From: UBA830 sp038146925
GTDB lineage: Bacteria > Pseudomonadota > Alphaproteobacteria > MPNO01 > UBA830
Reading direction: 5' to 3'
Length of the DNA: 64,000 nucleotides
NCBI GenBank assembly: GCA_038146925.1
Contig: JAYQSP010000011.1
Span: 806,001 to 870,000, forward strand
Below are positions 15,956 through 23,931 of the stretch, one piece after another (positions within the stretch are counted from its first letter, which is position 1; every line of letters begins with the position of its first letter). The translations under genes were made by a program, and so were the position numbers. A model generated the notes under the pieces. That model worked only from the letters and a program-made list of their open reading frames with translations, was not told where the DNA came from and searched no databases.

Positions 15956-16891
15956 CTAGGCCGTCGCCAGACGGCGTTCGAGCACTCGTTCGGCAGTCCG
16001 CAGCGCGGCCGAAGTCATGATGTCGAGATTACCGGCGTATTTCGGCAGGTAATGGCCCGCGCCTTCCACTTCGAGGAAGATTGAGGATTTGATTCCCTCA
16101 AAATCGCCACGGCCCGGAATGTGCAGCGGGTTGTTGGAACCGAAACGTTCGAACTGCACCTCCTGCTTCAGGCGGTAACCGGGCACGTAGCTTTGTACTT
16201 CCTTGACCATTGCCTTGATGGATTCCGCAATCTTGTCCTGATCTGCGTCGTCGGAAAGCGTGTAAACGGTGTCGCGCATCACCAGCGGCGGTTCCGCCGG
16301 GTTGAGCACGATGATCGCCTTGCCCTGTGCGGCGCCGCCGACGACTTCGAGCCCCTTTGACGTCGTTTCCGTAAATTCATCGATATTGGCACGCGTGCCC
16401 GGACCGGCAGATTTCGAAGAGATCGAGGCCACGATTTCCGCGTACTGGACCGTCGCAACGCGGTTGACCGCATGCACCATCGGGATCGTCGCCTGACCGC
16501 CGCAGGTCACCATGTTTATGTTGTTGGCGTCGAGATGCTGGTCGGCGTTTACGACAGGCACGACATAGGGGCCGATGGCCGCGGGCGTCAGATCGATGAT
16601 GATCTTGCCGTCTTTTTCGCACAGCGCGGCGTTGTGTTTGTGGGCGCCTGCCGACGTGGCGTCGAACACCAGAACGATGTCCTTCCATTCGGGCATTTTC
16701 GCAAGTCCGTCGAGACCTTCATGGGTGGTCGCCACGCCCATTTTCGCCGCTCGGGCGAGGCCGTCCGAGTCGGGATCGATGCCGACCATCGCACCCATTT
16801 CAAGCGTGTCAGACGTGCGAAGAATCTTGATCATCAGATCGGTGCCGATATTGCCGGAACCGACGATTGCGACTTTTGCTTTGTTCGCCAT
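15956..16891 (-). CDS. Acetaldehyde dehydrogenase (acetylating)
   Basis: The 311-residue protein has the Rossmann start KVAIVGSGNIGTDLMIKIL, DATSAGAHKHNA, and the catalytic Cys in MVTCGGQATIPMVHA near residue 130, as in DmpF/BphJ. It converts acetaldehyde, NAD+ and CoA into acetyl-CoA, and pairs with the preceding aldolase type for substrate channelling. It sits third in the operon, between 4-oxalocrotonate decarboxylase (18 bases upstream) and the aldolase (10 bases downstream). Confidence 0.95.
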   Translation of the reverse strand: MANKAKVAIVGSGNIGTDLMIKILRTSDTLEMGAMVGIDPDSDGLARAAKMGVATTHEGLDGLAKMPEWKDIVLVFDATSAGAHKHNAALCEKDGKIIIDLTPAAIGPYVVPVVNADQHLDANNINMVTCGGQATIPMVHAVNRVATVQYAEIVASISSKSAGPGTRANIDEFTETTSKGLEVVGGAAQGKAIIVLNPAEPPLVMRDTVYTLSDDADQDKIAESIKAMVKEVQSYVPGYRLKQEVQFERFGSNNPLHIPGRGDFEGIKSSIFLEVEGAGHYLPKYAGNLDIMTSAALRTAERVLERRLATA

Positions 16892-16909
16892 TGGAACTCT
16901 CCAGAAAAT

Positions 16910-17704
16910 TCAGTCGGAAAAGACGGCGCGGACGCTGCCCAGTCCGGAAATGCGCGCTTCGATCACCTCGCCGGGGCCGATAGGCGCCATGGGACCCAGC
17001 GCGCCGGTCATGATCACATCACCGGCTGAAAGTGGCATGCCGACATCGACCATCTTGCGCGCCAGCCAGACCGCTGCATTCAACGGGTTGCCGAGACAGG
17101 CGACACCGGCGCCGACTGAAACCTGCTCGCCCTTGTTCTCCATAACCATGCCGCACATGCGGAGATCGATATCGTCCAGCAGGACCGGACGGGTGCCGAG
17201 GACGATCATGCCCGATGACGCATTGTCGGCGATGGTGTCGAGAATGTTGATATCCCAATTGGCAATGCGGCTGCCGACCACTTCGATGGCGGGCAGCGCG
17301 TAGGCCGTGGCGGCGATGAGATCGAGTAAAGTTATCTGCTCGCCGTCGAGATCGTCGGCCAGGACCAGCGCGACCTCGGCCTCGGCTTTTGGCTGTGACA
17401 CTGCGCCGAAATCGATCTCGTCGCCGTCGACGACCGCCATGTCGGCATAGATGACGCCGTAATCCGGCTGATCGACGCCGAGCTGGGCCTGCACCGCTTT
17501 GGCGGTCAGGCCGATCTTGCGCCCGATGACCCGGCGGCCTTCCTTGATCCAGATATCGGTATTGGTCTGCTGCACCGCATAAGCGGCTTCCAGATCGCCT
17601 TTGGACAGGGAATCCCGGATCGGCTTGATCGTCTTGCCGTTTTTCCAGGCGTTGCGGATTTTCCGCGCCGCGTCGGTGATCGCTTTTTCTTTCTTGGTCG
17701 CCAT
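16910..17704 (-). CDS. 4-oxalocrotonate (2-oxo-3-hexenedioate) decarboxylase
   Basis: I choose ATG 17704 (264 residues, the exact size of DmpH/XylI); the frame stays open to 17842 but that part overlaps the dehydrogenase gene. The product is a hydratase/decarboxylase-fold protein with RRVIGRKIGLTAKAVQ, AEAEVALVLADDL with metal-binding Glu residues, and VVGSRIANWD, which differs from the hydratase paralogue at the same place. It removes CO2 from 4-oxalocrotonate to give 2-hydroxypentadienoate. The start follows the semialdehyde dehydrogenase by 11 bases. DmpE and DmpH form a complex in related systems, consistent with both being present here. Confidence 0.88.
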   Translation of the reverse strand: MATKKEKAITDAARKIRNAWKNGKTIKPIRDSLSKGDLEAAYAVQQTNTDIWIKEGRRVIGRKIGLTAKAVQAQLGVDQPDYGVIYADMAVVDGDEIDFGAVSQPKAEAEVALVLADDLDGEQITLLDLIAATAYALPAIEVVGSRIANWDINILDTIADNASSGMIVLGTRPVLLDDIDLRMCGMVMENKGEQVSVGAGVACLGNPLNAAVWLARKMVDVGMPLSAGDVIMTGALGPMAPIGPGEVIEARISGLGSVRAVFSD

Positions 17705-17715
17705 GTTTGGCCCTC

Positions 17716-19194
17716 TTAAAGCTTGATGCAGATGTTTTTCTGCTCGGAATAGAAGTTGAGCGCGTGCTGTCCACCTTCGCGTCCGAAACCCGAAAGCCCC
17801 ATGCCGCCGAACGGCGTGCGCAGATCGCGCAGGAACCAGCAATTGACCCAGTTAATCCCGGCTTCCATGCCCTGCGCCACGCGATGCGCGCGGGCGAGGT
17901 TGGTCGTCCATACGGTGGAGGCGAGGCCGTATTCGGTGTCGTTCGCCATCGCAACGGCCTCTTCTTCCGTGTCGAAGGGGGTGATGTGGCAAACGGGCCC
18001 AAAGATTTCTTCTTTCTGGATACGGGAATCTTCGCCAAGGCCGGTGAAGATCGTCGGCTCGACGAAAGCGCCGCCATCGCGCTCATCCCCGAACTCCGGG
18101 ATGCCGCCGCCGGTAATCACTTCCGCGCCGAGTTCCTTCGCCAGATCGTAATAGCCCTTCACCTTGTCGCGGTGTTCGTGGCTGATCAGCGGGCCCATCT
18201 GGGTGTCGGGATCTTCCGGTCGGCCGAGCTTCATGGCTTCGGCCTTTTCCTTCAGCGTCGATACGAACCTGTCGAAGATCGGCCGTTCGACATAGACCCG
18301 TTCGGAACAGAGACAGACCTGCCCGCAATTGGCGAACACGGAACGGACCGTACCTTCGATCGCGGCGTCGAAATCGGCGTCGGCAAAGACGATCGACGGG
18401 TTCTTGCCGCCCAGTTCGAACGACAGCGCTTTTACGTTTTCGGAAGCTGCCCTCATGATCGCGCCGCCGGTGGTCGTTTCGCCGGTGAAAGTGATGGCGT
18501 CGATGCCTTTATGGGTGGTCATGAACTCGCCCGCGGAATTGGGGCCGAAGCCGTGCACGACATTGAATGCGCCGTCCGGCATCCCGGCTTCTTTCATGAC
18601 TTCCGCCAGCATTGTCGCCGTCGTCGGGGTTTCTTCCGACGGCTTCAGAATGACCGCGTTGCCTGAGGACATCGCCGGCGCAAGCTTCCAGGTGGACAGC
18701 AGTAGCGGCAGGTTCCACGGGCTGATCACGCCGACGACGCCGTGCGGCTGGCGGACCGAATAGTTGATCGCGCCCGCGCCGTCCGGCGTGTCCTGCTGAT
18801 AGGCTTCGGTGCCGACCGATTTGATGAGGTCGGCGAACACGCGGAAGTTGGCTGCGCCGCGCGGGATGTCGACATGGCTGGCGAGCGAGCGGGGTTTGCC
18901 CGTGTCCATGGTTTCCGCTTCGATGAACTCCTCCGAGCGCGCGTCGATGCCGTCGGCGACCGCGTACAGTATCTTGCAGCGTTCCTCGACCGGCATCTTG
19001 CCCCAGACTTCTTTGTAGGCTTTTCGCGCCGCCGCGACCGCCTGGTCCACCATGTCCTGGGTGGCTTCGTGCACGTGGCTGAGCAGTGTACCGTCCACCG
19101 GGGTTGTGTTTTCAAATGTTTTTCCGCTGGCGACGAACTCGCCGCCGATGAAATTTTTCAATTCGCGGATATTGCCTGAACCTTCTGGCGCCAT
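17716..19194 (-). CDS. 2-hydroxymuconic semialdehyde dehydrogenase
   Basis: A 492-residue NAD+-dependent aldehyde dehydrogenase. Key pieces are SPWNLPLLLSTWKLAPA (NAD-binding), FELGGKNPSIVFAD with the general-base Glu, and NCGQVCLCSERVYV with the catalytic Cys; the C-terminal LRDLRTPFGGMGLSGFGRE is typical of the DmpC/XylG/PraB group. It oxidises the ring-cleavage product 2-hydroxymuconic semialdehyde to 4-oxalocrotonate, the entry to the oxidative meta branch. It is the first gene of the lower-pathway operon. An intrinsic terminator 108 bases upstream stops readthrough from the hydrolase gene, so a promoter should lie between 19195 and 19300. Confidence 0.9.
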   Translation of the reverse strand: MAPEGSGNIRELKNFIGGEFVASGKTFENTTPVDGTLLSHVHEATQDMVDQAVAAARKAYKEVWGKMPVEERCKILYAVADGIDARSEEFIEAETMDTGKPRSLASHVDIPRGAANFRVFADLIKSVGTEAYQQDTPDGAGAINYSVRQPHGVVGVISPWNLPLLLSTWKLAPAMSSGNAVILKPSEETPTTATMLAEVMKEAGMPDGAFNVVHGFGPNSAGEFMTTHKGIDAITFTGETTTGGAIMRAASENVKALSFELGGKNPSIVFADADFDAAIEGTVRSVFANCGQVCLCSERVYVERPIFDRFVSTLKEKAEAMKLGRPEDPDTQMGPLISHEHRDKVKGYYDLAKELGAEVITGGGIPEFGDERDGGAFVEPTIFTGLGEDSRIQKEEIFGPVCHITPFDTEEEAVAMANDTEYGLASTVWTTNLARAHRVAQGMEAGINWVNCWFLRDLRTPFGGMGLSGFGREGGQHALNFYSEQKNICIKL

Positions 19195-19301
19195 GTCCTT
19201 CTCCCTTTCCGGTCGCGTCTCGCCGGGTCCGTTTCGATCGCCTCTGGATACAGGTTTTGAGGCAGGGCCGGGGCCAAGTCAAGGCAACGTGCGACATAGA
19301 A

Positions 19302-19327
19302 AAAGGGCGGGGAAAACCCCGCCCTTT
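19302..19327 (-). terminator. Intrinsic terminator after the dienelactone hydrolase gene
   Basis: AAAGGGCGGGG (19302-19312) and CCCCGCCCTTT (19317-19327) form an 11-base-pair stem around AAAA. Read leftward, the stem ends in a run of five T residues. It lies 26 bases past the hydrolase stop and separates that transcript from the semialdehyde dehydrogenase operon. Confidence 0.88.
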
Positions 19328-19352
19328 CTGCGTTTTACGATGGAAACCCGCG

Positions 19353-20033
19353 TTACGCCGCGCCGTGCTTTTTGAGAAACTCTGTGAGGCGTTTCCAGCC
19401 GTCTTTCGCCGCGCTTTCACGGTAGCTCGGCCGGTAATCGGCGTGGAAGGCATGTGGCGCGTCGGGGTAAATCACGACTTCGACCTTGTCATTGCCGGCC
19501 GCTTTCATCTTGGCTTCCATGTCTTTGACGGTTTCGACCGGAATACCGCGGTCTTTGCCGCCGTAGAGGGCTAAAACAGGCGATTTGATTTTGTCGGCGA
19601 CGTCGATGGGGTGCGTCGGCGTGTTCGGGTTCTTGCCCCGCGCGACAATGCGGCCGTACCTCGCGATACCGGCCTTCACGTCCGGATTGTGCGCCGCGTA
19701 CATCCAGACGATGCGTCCACCCCAACAGAAGCCCGTGATGGCCAGCTTGCCGGTGTCGCCGTTGTTACGGCCTGCAAATTTGACGGTGGCGTCCAGGTCC
19801 GACATGACCTGCTTATCCGGCACCTTGGCGACGACTTCGCCGATTAGCTGGCGGATCTGCTTGAATGTGTATTTCGAGGCGTCACCCTGGCGATGATACA
19901 GTTCCGGTGCGATAGCCAAATGTCCCTGTTTGGCGAGGCGTCGGCAGACATCCTTGATGTGTTCGTGGACGCCGAAGATTTCCTGCACCACAAGAATCAC
20001 CGGATGGTTCGTGCCGGTGGCCGGCATCGCCAT
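19353..20033 (-). CDS. Dienelactone hydrolase family protein with lost native N-terminus
   Basis: The 226-residue frame from ATG 20033 is an alpha/beta hydrolase of the YsgA-like dienelactone hydrolase group: VILVVQEIFGVHEHIKDVC, the nucleophile elbow GFCWGGR with Cys, the Asp in GGKDRGIP and the His in PHAFHADYRPSY. The catalytic triad is intact. Upstream of the ATG the same frame still reads hydrolase-like residues VHVWTPTADGNIPAY but then runs into the remains of a ridA gene with no start codon. Homologues are about 30-50 residues longer at this end. Translation must begin at 20033 or 20027, perhaps coupled to the ridA fragment. Activity is uncertain. Confidence 0.8.
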   Translation of the reverse strand: MAMPATGTNHPVILVVQEIFGVHEHIKDVCRRLAKQGHLAIAPELYHRQGDASKYTFKQIRQLIGEVVAKVPDKQVMSDLDATVKFAGRNNGDTGKLAITGFCWGGRIVWMYAAHNPDVKAGIARYGRIVARGKNPNTPTHPIDVADKIKSPVLALYGGKDRGIPVETVKDMEAKMKAAGNDKVEVVIYPDAPHAFHADYRPSYRESAAKDGWKRLTEFLKKHGAA

Positions 20034-20182
20034 ATAGGCCGGGATATTGCCGTCGGCGGTGGGTGTCCAGACGTGTACAGCAGGTTTCGCGTAACCACAG
20101 AGCCTGTACGATTTTTGCTCGGGTAGACGAAGGGTTCCGGCAGCACGAGGCCTATCCTATCCAGTCGCTCGCGGATTCTCAT
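19997..20182 (-). pseudogene. Truncated RidA/YjgF-like gene
   Basis: An ATG at 20182 overlaps the stop of the molybdopterin oxidoreductase (ATGA), the normal start for a coupled gene. The first 42 residues read RIRERLDRIGLVLPEPF and later RNLLYTSGH, the N-terminus of the RidA-like group that begins RL..LG..LP.P and goes on to RTGNLLFVSGQ. After GHPP the frame leaves RidA and reads out-of-frame hydrolase sequence to a stop at 19997. About 110 residues, with the trimeric active-site loops, are missing. The break lies near 20050-20075. The fragment may now act only as a leader that delivers ribosomes to the hydrolase ATG, 34 bases before its stop. Confidence 0.75.
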
Positions 20183-22344
20183 GCCGTCTCCCGCATCGGT
20201 ATCTCGCTTTCCGGTATGGGAGTCACGCGGCACGGCAAGCCGCGGGTGTCCGCCGATCCCGTAACCGGATCCCACGGGCCGTCATAGGAAAGCGCGACAT
20301 TGACGTTCACGTCCAGCGCGCCTTTTTCCGGGCCGTCCGCTTCTGGCAGCCACCAGCCCATTCCGGTACGGACGGTGCCGGCATCGGTTTCACGGGTAAT
20401 CGTCACTTTCACCTTGCAGACCCCATCCATCCCGGCTGTTTCGACTGCAATCCAGTCGCCATCGGCCAGGTTCAGACGGTCCGCGTCGTCCGGATGGATC
20501 TGCAGTAGCGGGAAAGGCGATACTTTCCGGGCCCAGGCCTGATCGCGATAGCGCGAATGGTGATAAGTCTTTTCCCGCGCACCGGTAATCAGGATCAAGG
20601 GGAAGTTTTTCCGGTCCGACGGGCTCGATTGTTCTGCTCGTGGCGTTTCGTATGCGGGCAGGGGATCAACGCCGACTGCATCCAGGGTCTCCGACCAGAG
20701 CTCGATCTTGCCGGAAGGAGTTTTGAACCCGGCCTCGTCGAAATTGCCCAGCTTGAAGTCGAAGGGCGCCCAGCCCTGTTTTTTGAACAAATCCCAGTCG
20801 ATCTCGTCGCCCAGCAGGTATTCGTTGAATGCCTGCTTGGATTCCCAGGGGAAGAATTTCCGCGTGTCGATTCCGCGGGTCTCCAGCCGGCGCGCCAGAT
20901 CCGTTGTGAAATCGAAATCGGACCGTGCCGCGCCTTCCGGAGGCTTGACGGGGTTGGTGTAGCAGACGATCTGCGCCGACGGTTCCAGCGAGACCTCTTC
21001 CTCTTCCAGTCCTGTGGTCTTGGGCAGAACGATATCCGCGATTTCCGACGTCGGCGTCATCATGTGCGACGCGACGGCGAGAAAATCGAGCGACTTCAAT
21101 GCCGCCAGCACCTTGCGTGTGTCCGGGTAGGTGACGGCGATATTGACGCCGGAAACGTACATGGCGCGGACCGGGTAGGGTTTGCCGGTAAGGATCGCGT
21201 CCAGCACGGTCGGGTTATGGGCCGAGGTCTGCCAGCCTTTCGGGCCGGCCCACAAGGGAAAACGGTCGGCACCGAGCGTCTTTGCCGCCACGTCCGGCGG
21301 TAACGCAAATTCGGGGTCGTGCAGGATGTCGATGTAGTTGCGAAACCCGCGCGGGCGTTTCACCCGGATATTGCCGCCCTTGCCGTCCACATTGCCGGTG
21401 ATCGCGACCAGGCAGTGGAATGCGCGGAAGGTCTGTACACCGTTCGAAAACGCATCGATACCGTGGCCGGACACGAAGCACGACGGACCGCCCGCATACA
21501 GCCGCGCTGCCGTAACGATATCGTCGGCGGACACGCCCGCCAACTCCGCCGCGCGGGCCGGCGGGTAGTCGGCGGCGCGCTGCTTTAATTCGTCGAAGCC
21601 GCGCGTCCAGTTTTCGACGAAGTCCCGGTCGTAAAGGTTTTCCTCGATAATGACGTACAGCATGGAAAGCGCGATGGCGGCGTCGCTGCCGGGTTTCGGT
21701 CGCATCCAGATGTCGGCGAGTTTTGCAGCTGGGGTTTCCGCCGGATCGATGACGATGAATTTCGCGCCTTTTTCCTTTGCCCGTTTCAGCCCCATCCATT
21801 GCACCGGGTCCGCCGCCGACGGGTTTCGGCCGACGATCAGCGCGCAGCGCGTGTTGTCGACATCCTCGCCGCCGACGATGCCGAGGCCGGTGACCTTGTC
21901 CGACAGCGTGCGGCAGCCGCCGCACAGATCCTGATTCATCATCCAGTTAGGGGATCCCAGTGACCGCATCAGCAGCGCGACCATGGCGCCACGGCTGAAG
22001 AACGCACTGGACACCGCGCCGACGAGCGATTCCGGACCGTATTCGGCGCGCACGGCCAGAAGCCGGTCGGCCATCTCGTCCAGCGCTTCGTCCCAGGAGA
22101 TCGCGTCCCATTGCCCGGAACCGCGTGGACCGGACCTCCGCATGGGCGATGCGATTCTGTTCGGGCTGTATGTCAGTTCGGGCAGGGCGCGGATGCCTTT
22201 GACGCAGAACGCGCCCTTCGACCCCGGATGATCGGGGTTGGGGCCGACCTTGGCGACTCGGCTGTCCTCGAGCGTTACCAGGGAACCACATCGCGTACTG
22301 CATTCCCAACAGGTGCTGGGATACGTGCCATCGGGTTTTGTCAT
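20179..22344 (-). CDS. Molybdopterin-dependent oxidoreductase of the DMSO reductase superfamily
   Basis: I start at Met 22344 (721 residues); a longer frame to 22395 adds a non-conserved head that overlaps the exporter gene. Cys12, Cys15, Cys19 and Cys47 form the [4Fe-4S] motif Cx2Cx3Cx27C. NQDLCGGCRTLSD near residues 137-148 supplies a Cys as the probable Mo ligand. Domains follow as in assimilatory nitrate reductase and formate dehydrogenase H, with a C-terminal molydopterin-binding domain containing HPDDADRLNLADGD. There is no Tat signal, so it is cytoplasmic. The substrate is unknown. It shares an operon with three TauE/SafE transporters, which hints at an anion, perhaps a sulfur oxyanion or carboxylate. 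Confidence 0.85.
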   Translation of the reverse strand: MTKPDGTYPSTCWECSTRCGSLVTLEDSRVAKVGPNPDHPGSKGAFCVKGIRALPELTYSPNRIASPMRRSGPRGSGQWDAISWDEALDEMADRLLAVRAEYGPESLVGAVSSAFFSRGAMVALLMRSLGSPNWMMNQDLCGGCRTLSDKVTGLGIVGGEDVDNTRCALIVGRNPSAADPVQWMGLKRAKEKGAKFIVIDPAETPAAKLADIWMRPKPGSDAAIALSMLYVIIEENLYDRDFVENWTRGFDELKQRAADYPPARAAELAGVSADDIVTAARLYAGGPSCFVSGHGIDAFSNGVQTFRAFHCLVAITGNVDGKGGNIRVKRPRGFRNYIDILHDPEFALPPDVAAKTLGADRFPLWAGPKGWQTSAHNPTVLDAILTGKPYPVRAMYVSGVNIAVTYPDTRKVLAALKSLDFLAVASHMMTPTSEIADIVLPKTTGLEEEEVSLEPSAQIVCYTNPVKPPEGAARSDFDFTTDLARRLETRGIDTRKFFPWESKQAFNEYLLGDEIDWDLFKKQGWAPFDFKLGNFDEAGFKTPSGKIELWSETLDAVGVDPLPAYETPRAEQSSPSDRKNFPLILITGAREKTYHHSRYRDQAWARKVSPFPLLQIHPDDADRLNLADGDWIAVETAGMDGVCKVKVTITRETDAGTVRTGMGWWLPEADGPEKGALDVNVNVALSYDGPWDPVTGSADTRGLPCRVTPIPESEIPMRETA

Positions 22345-22387
22345 GAAAAAAGTGTAGCCGAACGCGAAAGATCGGCAAGCGTTAGCT

Positions 22388-23164
22388 TCAAACAATCCCG
22401 TCCAGCCACCCGGCGTCGAGCGCTGCGCCGACGAGGAGCCTGAGTGCGAGCAGAGTGAGTAAAACCTGAAATATCCGGCGGAACAGTTTTTCCGGCATTC
22501 GAGTCAGGGTGCGCTGGCCGATCCAGTTGCCGGCGACGGTGCCAAGGATCATGAGAACGATCAGTGGCAGGTATGCGCCGATCGCCATGCCGACGAAGCC
22601 GAACGCGACCAGCTTGGCGATGTGAGAGATCGCCATCAGCGTTGCCATGGTCGATACATGGATGTGCCGGTCGCGGCTGGCGTGTGCGATGAAGGGCGAC
22701 AGGAACGTGCCGGTGGCGCTGACGAAGATGCCGAGAAATGTCGCGACGCCGCCCAGTATTCCGAAGCGCAGTCGTTCCGGGCCGCCGGCGCCGAGTTTCG
22801 GCGTGTACAGCACGACAAGTATGAAGACGCCCAGTATGCCCTGAAGGATCTCCGACGGCAGAGTGGTGAATATCTGCGCGCCGGCGAAGGCGCCGATGAC
22901 CGAGCCGATTGCGAACGGCAAGATCAGGTTCTTCTTCACGTAACGCCACATCATGAACATGCGACTGGTGCCGGCGCCGAGCTGGATGAAAGTGTGCATG
23001 GGGATCAGTACGGGGAGCGGGAAGAAGAACGTCATGCATGCCAGCAGCAGCAGCCCGCCGGCGGTTCCCGTGACAGTGCCGAGAAATGTCGTGATCGTCG
23101 CACCGATCACGAGGGCGATCGTGAGCCAGAGGCTGACCTCCGGCACGCCCAAAAAATTTTCCAT
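22388..23164 (-). CDS. TauE/SafE family transporter, third of three tandem copies
   Basis: Start chosen at ATG 23164, which overlaps the stop of the previous copy (ATGA); 258 residues. About eight hydrophobic helices are visible, including SLWLTIALVIGATITTFLG, and the two half-repeats of TauE/SafE are marked by FPLPVLIPMHTFIQLGAGTSR and GTFLSPFIAHAS. Family members export sulfite, sulfoacetate or other small organic acids across the inner membrane. The molybdoenzyme gene follows after 43 bases. It is clearly related to its two neighbours but diverged, so the triplication is old. Confidence 0.88.
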   Translation of the reverse strand: MENFLGVPEVSLWLTIALVIGATITTFLGTVTGTAGGLLLLACMTFFFPLPVLIPMHTFIQLGAGTSRMFMMWRYVKKNLILPFAIGSVIGAFAGAQIFTTLPSEILQGILGVFILVVLYTPKLGAGGPERLRFGILGGVATFLGIFVSATGTFLSPFIAHASRDRHIHVSTMATLMAISHIAKLVAFGFVGMAIGAYLPLIVLMILGTVAGNWIGQRTLTRMPEKLFRRIFQVLLTLLALRLLVGAALDAGWLDGIV

Positions 23165-23931
23165 CAGATATAACCGGCCCGGGTAGCGGCGGCCCAAAGC
23201 AGACGGATGGATAGAATAACGAGCATGACCTGGAAGACACGCTTGAACACTTCTTCGTTCATCATATTAAGGAGTTTGAAGCCGATCCAGTTCCCCAGAA
23301 ATCCGGCGCTGACCATAGCGACCATCAACGGCAGATAGGTGAAAAACTCGAACCCGAGGACGGCGAAAACCACCACTTTCAGCCCATGGATGAACATCAT
23401 GATCGCCGCGTGGGTGGCGACGAACACGCGGCGGTCGTCGCTGACGCCTCGCACCCACGGCGCCAGGATCGTCCCGGTGGCCCCAATGAACATAGAAATA
23501 AAAGCCCCGATCGTACCGAGAATGAAAAATCGTTTGCCCGTCGGAACGCCTGCCGTGATCTTAGGCGCAAAGCAGACGTAAAGCATAAATACGCCGAGGA
23601 TCGCCTGCAGCAGCGCGACCGGGATCGACACAACGATCTTTCCGCCGATGGCGGACCCGATCAGCGCGCCGACCGCAAACGGCAGGATGGCCGACTTTAT
23701 TACCAGCTTGTGCGCTATGATGGTGCGGGTCACGTTCGAGCCCGCCTGCACGACCCCGTGGACCGGGATCAGCGCCACTGGCGGAAACACGGTCGCCATG
23801 AAACCAATCAGGACAATACCGCCCCCCAACCCGGCGACCACGCCGAATGCGGCGGTAAAGCAGGCCAGGACCGTGAACAGGATGAACATCCATCCATCGA
23901 TTTCAGGTGTGATCGACAGAAATTCGATCAT
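23164..23931 (-). CDS. TauE/SafE family transporter, second of three tandem copies
   Basis: Start at ATG 23931, overlapping the previous copy's stop by 4 bases; 255 residues. The first repeat has AAFGVVAGLGGGIVLIGFMA and PPVALIPVHGVVQAGSNVTR; the second repeat has GATGTILAPWVRGVSDDRR. The protein ends with helix FQVMLVILSIRLLWAAATRA. A longer frame to 24003 is a shadow of the upstream copy. Same family and likely same class of anion substrate as its neighbours. Overlapping starts and stops suggest equimolar synthesis of all three, which could form a hetero-oligomer; this is inference. Confidence 0.9.
   Translation of the reverse strand: MIEFLSITPEIDGWMFILFTVLACFTAAFGVVAGLGGGIVLIGFMATVFPPVALIPVHGVVQAGSNVTRTIIAHKLVIKSAILPFAVGALIGSAIGGKIVVSIPVALLQAILGVFMLYVCFAPKITAGVPTGKRFFILGTIGAFISMFIGATGTILAPWVRGVSDDRRVFVATHAAIMMFIHGLKVVVFAVLGFEFFTYLPLMVAMVSAGFLGNWIGFKLLNMMNEEVFKRVFQVMLVILSIRLLWAAATRAGYI

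Noticed and set aside
14114..19352. Small 4-oxalocrotonate tautomerase gene hidden in the lower meta operon
   Set aside because: Gaps between the genes are 2, 10, 18 and 11 bases, and the 158 bases after the last one hold only a terminator and promoter-like sequence.
20182..20275. Longer upstream start for the ridA fragment at 20275
   Set aside because: It runs inside the molybdoenzyme gene in another frame; the ATG at 20182 has the normal ATGA coupling and matches the RidA N-terminus.
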